Positions 19,767-27,500 of a stretch of DNA of 64,000 nt are shown piece by piece (the stretch's first letter is position 1; every line of letters begins with the position of its first letter). The notes beneath the pieces were generated by a model, which was not told the origin of the DNA, did no database searches, and was given only the letters and a program-made list of their open reading frames with translations. The stretch covers positions 2,432,381-2,496,380 of the forward strand of contig NZ_WTYI01000001.1 of assembly GCF_009827445.1 (NCBI RefSeq), in the 5' to 3' direction. Both the position numbers and the translations under genes were made by a program. This stretch comes from Qipengyuania aquimaris (GTDB lineage: Bacteria; Pseudomonadota; Alphaproteobacteria; Sphingomonadales; Sphingomonadaceae).

Positions 19767-19797
19767 AAGGTCCCGCCGACAGTGCCGGCGGGACCTT
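19767..19797 (-). terminator. Terminator/attenuator between flp and the Tad assembly genes
   Basis: AAGGTCCCGCCG (19767-19778) and CGGCGGGACCTT (19786-19797) form a perfect 12-bp stem with a 7-base loop. The minus strand then continues with TTTT. It sits 9 bases beyond the flp stop and 32 bases before cpaB, where partial termination would give much more pilin than assembly proteins. Confidence 0.85.
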
Positions 19798-19805
19798 AAT
19801 TTTAT

Positions 19806-19997
19806 TTAGCCTGCGTCAGCCTCAGTGGTCGACTTGTTCGCAGTATTCACGTTGTTCTTCGCATTGTCGATCGCGGTGACGATTTCGCCGCGAAGCGCGA
19901 TGGTTGCCGTAGCGATCACGGCGCCGACGATGGCGAGGATCAGAGCGTATTCAGCTGCCGATGCACCGGCTTCTTCAGTGATGTAGTTCTTGAACAT
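19806..19997 (-). CDS. flp: Flp-type major pilin
   Basis: 63 residues from the ATG at 19997 (GGGG ribosome-binding site); the upstream extension of the frame lacks pilin character. The prepilin motif is clear: cleavage after Gly11 in E-E-A-G|A-S-A-A-E-Y, with Glu16-Tyr17 as the conserved Flp pair, followed by a hydrophobic helix (A-L-I-L-A-I-V-G-A-V-I-A). Mature pilin is about 52 residues. Substrate of CpaA. First gene of the locus, followed by a strong terminator. Confidence 0.95.
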   Translation of the reverse strand: MFKNYITEEAGASAAEYALILAIVGAVIATATIALRGEIVTAIDNAKNNVNTANKSTTEADAG

Positions 19998-20367
19998 AGT
20001 ATTACCCCAAGTCTTCAAAGACATCCGCCAGGAGAGACGATCTGTCATTTCGATACACAGGACCTCCGGCATCTATTTCCGGATAAGTCCGCCCGAGGGG
20101 GGTAACGTGTTGGAACCGGCGCGACCTGTTGTTGTTTTGTAACCGGATGCACCGGCTCGTTTCACGCTGGCTCCCTCGGAGCACAATTAAGTTCACTCAA
20201 ACGCTGCTTACGGTCAACTTCGGTGCAACGCTTTTATAATTTGTCTACTTTTTAGTAACTTAAATTATCCAAAAGTAAAGATCGTAGGTTAGCAAAAGCT
20301 AGAAGTGATGCATTTTTACCCGAATGCCGCGTGCGCCGCACGATTGTGATTCGGCTAGGAGATTGAA
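19998..20367. promoter_or_regulatory. Divergent intergenic region upstream of flp and the membrane gene
   Basis: About 370 bases without a convincing gene. The stretch 20190-20300 is markedly AT-rich and probably carries promoters for flp (minus) and the membrane gene (plus). A minus-strand TTGACC near 20213-20218 is a possible -35, but I cannot find a well-spaced -10. The plus-strand gene has an AGGAG site at about 20355. Confidence 0.4.
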
Positions 20368-21210
20368 ATGATTCGGAACTTCCTGGGGGTGGTGTCTCAG
20401 GAAGGGGGGCGATCCCCAAGGCCGATCGCTACTGCTTTCAGGGTCTATTCCGGAAGGCTCGCGCTCAGGAGTGTGGCAATTACCCGCTGGATTGAGGCGC
20501 ATCTTACTCATTTGGCCATTGCATGGGTGAGCGTCATGGCTCTGCTTTCCTGTGCGAAGCTGGCGAAAGCTGCCGGGCTCGGGGCGACCATGGACTGGCT
20601 CGCTCTCGCCGCAATCCCATATCTGGCGATCATCATTGCGCCGCTGCTCGGCTTCTTGCTGGCCCGCAATGCCTTTCATTCGAGCAACGACGCCCCGGGT
20701 GTCCGGCTCGCCTTGTTCGGACGCTGGAGGAGCCTGCGCCGGCAGGAGGCGCATAGTCATCCGCTTTACGGGACCACCGGATTCCTGACCTCGCTTCTCG
20801 TTGGACTGTTGTTTGGCATTGTGATGCGGACTGGTGAGTTCTTCATGATCCAGCCCGCGCTCCTCGCGCACGCGCCTGCGTGGAGTCATATCCTTTATCT
20901 CGCGATGGCGGCCGAGCTGGCGATGATGACTTTCTTCTACATGATCTGCTTTGTCCTGGCGCTCCGCCGCATACCCCTCTTCCCAAAGATGCTCGCCTAT
21001 GTCTGGATCCTCGACATTCTCGCCCAGATCGCGATCGCAGCTTCTCTTGCCGGCGTGGGCCTGCCGGTTGAAGTGGCCGAGCCTCTGGGCACTCTCCTCA
21101 TGGCCAATATGAACACGGTCATGATCAGCATTCTGATCTGGATGCCGTATCTTCTCCTCTCGGAGCGTGTGAACGTTACCTTTCGTCAGAGGGTCTCCGC
21201 GACCGCCTGA
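20368..21210 (+). CDS. Multi-pass inner-membrane protein, possibly DUF2569-like
   Basis: 280 residues, start supported by AGGAG 8 bases upstream. A basic, non-hydrophobic N-terminal 45 residues is followed by about six transmembrane segments (about 48-65, 75-98, 138-158, 175-200, 208-232 and 240-265). The last segment ends I-W-M-P-Y-L-L-L-S-E-R-V-x-V-T-F, reminiscent of the DUF2569 C-terminus, but the assignment is tentative. No catalytic motif is seen. Lies between the Tad pilin and the adhesin operon, divergent from flp. Confidence 0.6.
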   Translation: MIRNFLGVVSQEGGRSPRPIATAFRVYSGRLALRSVAITRWIEAHLTHLAIAWVSVMALLSCAKLAKAAGLGATMDWLALAAIPYLAIIIAPLLGFLLARNAFHSSNDAPGVRLALFGRWRSLRRQEAHSHPLYGTTGFLTSLLVGLLFGIVMRTGEFFMIQPALLAHAPAWSHILYLAMAAELAMMTFFYMICFVLALRRIPLFPKMLAYVWILDILAQIAIAASLAGVGLPVEVAEPLGTLLMANMNTVMISILIWMPYLLLSERVNVTFRQRVSATA

Positions 21211-21591
21211 CATGCCCTGAATTCTTGTCTCCGCGTCCCAAAACCGGACAGCGGCAATGTATCTTTTCAAATCAGTGTCTTAACGGCCATTTTCGGCCGA
21301 AATTGGTGTGTTCTGGCCGATTTTCCGGCCGCGCCAAGTAGTTAACAACATTGAAAGATTGCCCCCAAACTGTTTCACATAATGCAACGACACGTCTCAC
21401 CGGCAACTCGATTCGCCGAGTGGAGATGAAAAGTCGGGCCGCGAAAATTGCTGGACGGGTCTATGCCCGTATCTTGCTTGAAAGGATCTTGGGGGGTGGT
21501 TTCCCAGTCTTTTCCGGCTCGCACCATGTCCGGCAATTCTCGCGTTACGGAGGGGATTTCGCTCCTCCATCCGGCTGAGAAGAGGACCGAG
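21211..21591. promoter_or_regulatory. Leader region of the adhesin operon
   Basis: About 380 bases with no believable gene. It contains two similar inverted repeats (21284-21299 and 21315-21330, described separately), an A/T-rich stretch near 21340-21385 that could hold the promoter, and the AGAGGA ribosome-binding site at 21581-21586. In-frame ATGs at 21526 and upstream exist but the sequence there is not adhesin-like. Confidence 0.45.
21284..21330. repeat. Pair of GGCC-ATTTTC-GGCC inverted repeats upstream of the adhesin
   Basis: CGGCC-ATTTTC-GGCCG at 21284-21299 and GGCCG-ATTTTC-CGGCC at 21315-21330 share the same central ATTTTC in the same orientation. They are about 30-31 bases apart, near three helical turns. 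This looks like a pair of operator sites for a dimeric regulator, though transcript hairpins are also possible. Confidence 0.5.
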
Positions 21592-24500
21592 ATGATGGAC
21601 AGTTTCGAGCAGAATGGCGAATTCGCCGACGCACAGGACAGCCAGGATATGGGCGGCGGCAACAGCCAGTCCCCAGCCGCGGCCACTCGTGCCAATGCGG
21701 ATATCGTCCTTGTTCCTAATGAAGACGGCGTTGTCTTTCTTCCCGAAGGTGCATCGCTCGAGAACCTGACATCCTCGGGCCGCGACCTCGTGATCGTGCT
21801 CGACGACGGTACGCGTATCGTCATCCCCGAGGGTGCGATCATTGTCCCGCAGATCGTGGTCGACGGCGTTACGGTGCCTGCCGCCAACCTTGCGGCCCTG
21901 CTGACAGGCAACGAGCCGCAGCCGGCTGCCGGTGATCCGCAGAGCTCGGGCGGCAATTTCGAAGTCGATCCGGGCAACATCCAGGCCGCTTACGATATTG
22001 GCGACCTGCTTCCCTATACCCAGCTCCAGTTCCCCGAACCCGAAGAGCGCGAGATCATTCCTTATCTCGCAGACCAGGATCCGGAAATCGTGGTGGAAAC
22101 GCCGGACAATCCGGCTGGCGTCATCAATGCGATTGCGACTGTCGACGAATCGGGCCTGCCGGAACGCAACATCGACGGCATCGATGAAAACGAGGGTACG
22201 CAGGACGAGACGGACGTCGAGACCTCGACCGGGACAATCGTCTTCGATGCACCCGATGGCGTGGCCTCGGTCGCGATCAACGGCGTGGCGATCACGGAAG
22301 TCGGCCAGACCTTCGTGGGCGACAAGGGCATCCTTACGATCACGAGCATCGACATCGAGGGCGGCGAGATCGGGTTCTCTTTCACGCTGACGGACAACCT
22401 CGTCGGCGAAACCGTCGACGGCTCGTTCTCGATGACGGTCACCGACACAGATGGTGACAGCGCCACCGCGACGCTCCAGATCAATGTTATCGACGATGCG
22501 CCGATTGCGCGCGATGACAGCAACGATGTACCGGGCGGTTCGCACGACACGATCTTCGGCAATGTCACCGACAACGACGAATCCGGCGCCGACGGTTATG
22601 CCGAAGCCGGTGCGGTCACGAGCTTCTCCAATGGCGGCGGCTCGGCTGCCCCTGGCGACACCCTGGTCGGTACTTATGGCGAACTTACGCTCAATGCCGA
22701 CGGCAGCTATTCCTATGATCGCTTCGTCAACACGCCCGGCGGTGTCAGCGAGGAATTCACCTATACGATCACCGATGCGGACGGCAGCACCAGCACCGCG
22801 ACGCTGACGATCAACATCGGCGATGCGCCGAACGTGATCACCAACGTTCCCGAAGGCGATGACGCGACAGTGGTCGAAGAGGGCCAGCTCCCGCCGACGA
22901 CGGACACCCGCGACGACGAGCCCGAAGGCTCGAATTTCGACGGTGACGACGAAACCGCCACCGGCACGATTACCTTTACGTCGCCCGATGGCGTCGACAC
23001 GATCACCATCGGCGGCACCGTCCTCGACCCTGACAACCTGCCTCAGGTTGTCGTTTCGGACGATACCGGCACCCTTACCGTTACTGGATACACCTTTGAC
23101 CCGGAAACCGGCGTCGGCACGATCACCTATGATTACGAGCTGACGGACAACACCGGCGACACTGACGGCACCACGGTCACTTTCCCGATCGTAATCACCG
23201 ATCTCGATGGAGACCAGGCTGAAGACGATCTCGACATTACGATCGTCGATGACGTTCCCGAGGCGGTCGACGATGCCGCTTCGCAGTCCGCGGAAAACGC
23301 TCCGATCACTGTCGACGTTCTCACCAATGATACGGTTGGTGCAGATGGTGTTGACCTTGCGACCGGCGTCGAAGCCGTAGACGGCTCGCTCAGCGGTACA
23401 GGCAGCCTTGCTTACAATGACGATGGCAGTTTCACTTACACCCCGGGTGCAGGTGAGACCGGGACCGTCACGTTCCAGTACGCGATTACCGATGGCGACG
23501 GAGACGTCTCGACCGCCACCGTAACGCTGACCCTTTCGCCCGATTCCACTCCGGAGATTGCGGTCGAAGGCGACAATGACGTCGACGAAGCCGCTCTGGG
23601 CGCTCGCGATGGCGAACCTGCCGGTTCGAACTCGGCAAGCGACGGGGAAATCGCAACCGGTGTCATCTCGATCACGACCGGCGGCGATACAATCGCCTCG
23701 CTCGTCATCAACGGTGTCAATGTGACCGGTGGCGGACAGGTTGCGACCGACAGCGGCGTACTGACGATCACCGAAAGCAATGGCGCCTACAGCTACAGCT
23801 TCGAATTGCTCGACAATACGCTCTCCGATCCGGACAGTGAGAGCTTCTCTCTCACCGTTACCGATAGCGATGGCGACACGGCCTCGACCACGCTGGTCAT
23901 TGCAATCATCGACGATGCGCCCAGTGCCGAAAATGACGCCAATGCGATTGCTTCTGGCGAGTATGGTCCGGTTGGCGGCAATGTTCTTGCCAATGACACG
24001 GTTGGTGCGGACGATGCGGTTGTTACGGCCTTTACGGGCACGGGCGGTTCTGGTGCTGCTGGTGAGACGGTGCAGGGTACCTATGGTACGCTGACGATCG
24101 CTGCCGATGGAACCTATAGCTACACCCGCGATGCGGGCACGCCGGGCGATGTCGAAGACAGCTTCGATTACCTGATTACGGACGGCGACGGCGATACGGC
24201 CACGGCCACGCTGGTCATTGCGATCGGCGACAGCCCGGTTACGCTGGATCTTCCGGTTGCCGGCGAAGCGGGTACCGAAGTCGACGAGGCCGGTCTTGCG
24301 GCGGGTTCGGCTGCGGCGACCGATGGCGAGTTCACGAGCGGCACCTTCACCTACACCGCGCCCGATGGCCCGGCGGTGATCACCATCGGCGGCACTGCAG
24401 TGACCGCTGTCGGCCAGACCTTCACGGGTAGCTTCGGTACTCTGACCGTGACTTCGATCGCCGAAGGCGAGATCGGTTACACATACGAGCTGACCACCAA

Positions 24501-27500
24501 TACCGACGGCGACGACACCTTCGACAGCTTCGAAGTGACCGTTACCGACCAGGATGGCGACACGACCTCCGGCGATCTTGACATCGACATCGTCGACGAT
24601 GTGCCCACGGCACGTCCGGATACGGACAGCGTGACCGAAGACGGTCCGCTGAGCGCGAGCGGCAATGTCATCACCGATGCCGAAGCCAATGGCGACAATG
24701 GCGAAGACACGCAGGGTGCGGACGGCGCCGAAGTGTCGGCCTTCTCGTTCGGCACCGATGCGGGCACGGTGGGCGCTCCGCTTGCCGGTCTGTACGGTTC
24801 GCTGACGCTAAATGCGGATGGCAGCTACACTTACGAGCTCGATAACACGAACCCGCTGGTCCAGGGCCTGGACTCCGACGACAGCCTGACCGAGGTGTTC
24901 GATTACACGATCACCGATGGCGATGGCGACAGCTCGCCGACGACGCTGACGATCACGATCAACGGCGCGGACGACATCGTGACCATCAACGGTCTCGACC
25001 TGACGACGCCCGAAGAGGTGGTCGACGAAGACGATCTGCCGGAAGGCTCCTCGCCGGACGCGAACGCGCTGGTGCAGGACGGCAGCTTCACGGTCGACAG
25101 CCCCGACGGGCTGAGCGTGCTGACGGTTGGCGGTACTGCGGTCTGGGGCAATGGCGAGACCTATCCGGTCTCGATCACCGGCGAGTTCGGCACGGCCCGG
25201 ATCACCGATGTGACGGTGACCACCGACGCCAATGGCGATGTGGTCTCGGCGACCGTGTCCTACGAATACGAGCTGAGCGACAACACGCTCGAGCATGACG
25301 CTGCCGGCGAAGACGATGTCACCGACAGCTTCGAAGTGGTGGCCACCGATACCGACGGCTCGCAGGACACTGCATCCCTCGACATCCAGGTCATCGACGA
25401 TGTTCCCACCGCCGAAGATGATACGAATAGCGTCGTCGAAGGTCTTGGCAACTCGACTTCTGGCAATGTCTATGACGGCAACGGCGCGGGCGATAATGCC
25501 GACGAACTTGGCGCCGACACAGACGGCACTGCCGGTATCGAGGTCACCGGTGTACGCACCGGCGGCGAAGGCGATGCAGGTGCGCTGACGGCTGTTGGTA
25601 CGCAGGTAACGATCTCGGGCACCTATGGGGACCTGACGATCGAGGACGACGGCAGCTACACCTATACGCTGAAGACTGATTCCATCCCCTCAAGCGTGAC
25701 CAGCGAGACCTTCACCTACCAGATCACGGATGGTGACGGCGATACGGACCTGGCAGAACTGGTCATCACGCTGAACCAGGATCCCAACGCTCCCGACATC
25801 ACCGGCGATGCGCTGCTGGTCTATGAAGACGGCCTTGCGGATGGCGTGCAGCATGGCGCCGACAGCGAAACGGCTGCAGGCAGCTTCGATGTCGTCACCA
25901 ATGGCGAAGATGTCACTTTCACGCTCGAGGCGGACAACGGCAACACGCTGACCGATCCGTCGGTCGGTGACACGCTGACCACGAGCAAGGGTGTGGTCGA
26001 GATCACTTCGATCACCGATGATGGCAATGGCACCTTTACCTATGGCTACGAGTACACGCTTTCGGCGGCTCTGACCCATACGGGGCAGGGTGAGATCAAC
26101 CCGCTGTCCGACACGATCGACATGAGCGTGACCGACGCAACGGGCGACAGCGATCTGACGCCGGGCCAGATCGTCATCTCGATCGTCGACGACATCCCTG
26201 TTGCAGAAGACAACGCCAACACGGTTTCGGAAGGTGCCAGCACCTCAGGAAACATCCTGACCGACGATGACGGTTTCGGTGTCGATGTGGCCGGTGCAGA
26301 TGGCCTTGCAGGCATCCTCGGCGTAACCAGCGACGATACTGGCGACAGCGACAGCACGGGACCGTTCACGGTCACTTCTTCGCTTGGCACACTGACTATC
26401 CAGGCCAACGGGGACTACACTTACGATAGCTTCGCCAATTCGACGAACGCCGATACGACAGATACCTTCACGTATCAGATCATCGACAGTGACGGCGATG
26501 TGGCGGAAGCTCAGCTCGTTATCTCGATCGATAATGTAGCCGGAAACGTATCGGACAATGACGCGCTTGTTTTCGAGGCCGGCCTTGACGGGATCGGCAG
26601 TGCCGGCGGCACCGACAGCGAAACGGATGCAAACGGCCAAATCACTGTCACCGGTGCGAGCGGAACACTCACCTATTCCCTTACATCTAGCGCGACCGGT
26701 TCGTACGGCACGCTGACGCTCGACGCGGCAACCGGCGAGTATAGCTACACGCTGACCGCGCCGGCCGATGGCGACACGCTTTCGCCAGACCAGGGTGGTG
26801 ATAATGGGGACAACACGGTCAACGCCAGCGTGGTCTCCGGCTTCGAAACCTTCACCTACCAGGTGGTCGACCAGGACAATAACGTCATCGGCACTGGCGA
26901 AATCCAAGTCAGCATCGTCGACGACGTTCCGACTGCGACCGATCAGACCTTGATCACCGTTGCCGAAGATGCGGCCGATATCGGCGGCAATGTCATGACC
27001 GACGGAGTTGCCGATACGGAAGGCGCAGACGGCGCAACCGTTACCGCGATCACGGTCGGCTCGGACACCGTCGCCGTCCCGCAGGACGGTAATGTGGCGA
27101 CGCTGACCAATGGGAATGGCACCTACACCATCGATATGGACGGCAACTGGACGTTCGATCCGGCTACGGGTCTGGATCAAACCAGCGGAGCGATCCTTGC
27201 CGACTTCACCTATACGCTGACCGACGGCGATGGCGACATTGACACAGCGACACAGCCGATCCGCATCGAAGACGGTGCAGCACCGGGCGATCCTGCAGGC
27301 CTTGACCTCAGTGTCGACGACCAGAACCTTGCTGACGGCAGCACCCCGGGCGGCGACGATTTCGACCAGGGCACGATCAATTTCGTTCCCGGATCCGATC
27401 CTTTTGCGACCATCGTCTTTGGCGACGTGGGCGATCTCGGCGGCGACCTCGACTGGGTACGTACTGGCGATTTCGAAATCGTGGGTTCGGATGCCGACGG

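Noticed and set aside
20299-21270. 323-codon minus-strand frame opposite the membrane gene at 20368
   Set aside because: The plus-strand frame has a ribosome-binding site and transmembrane pattern; this one is highly charged and low complexity.
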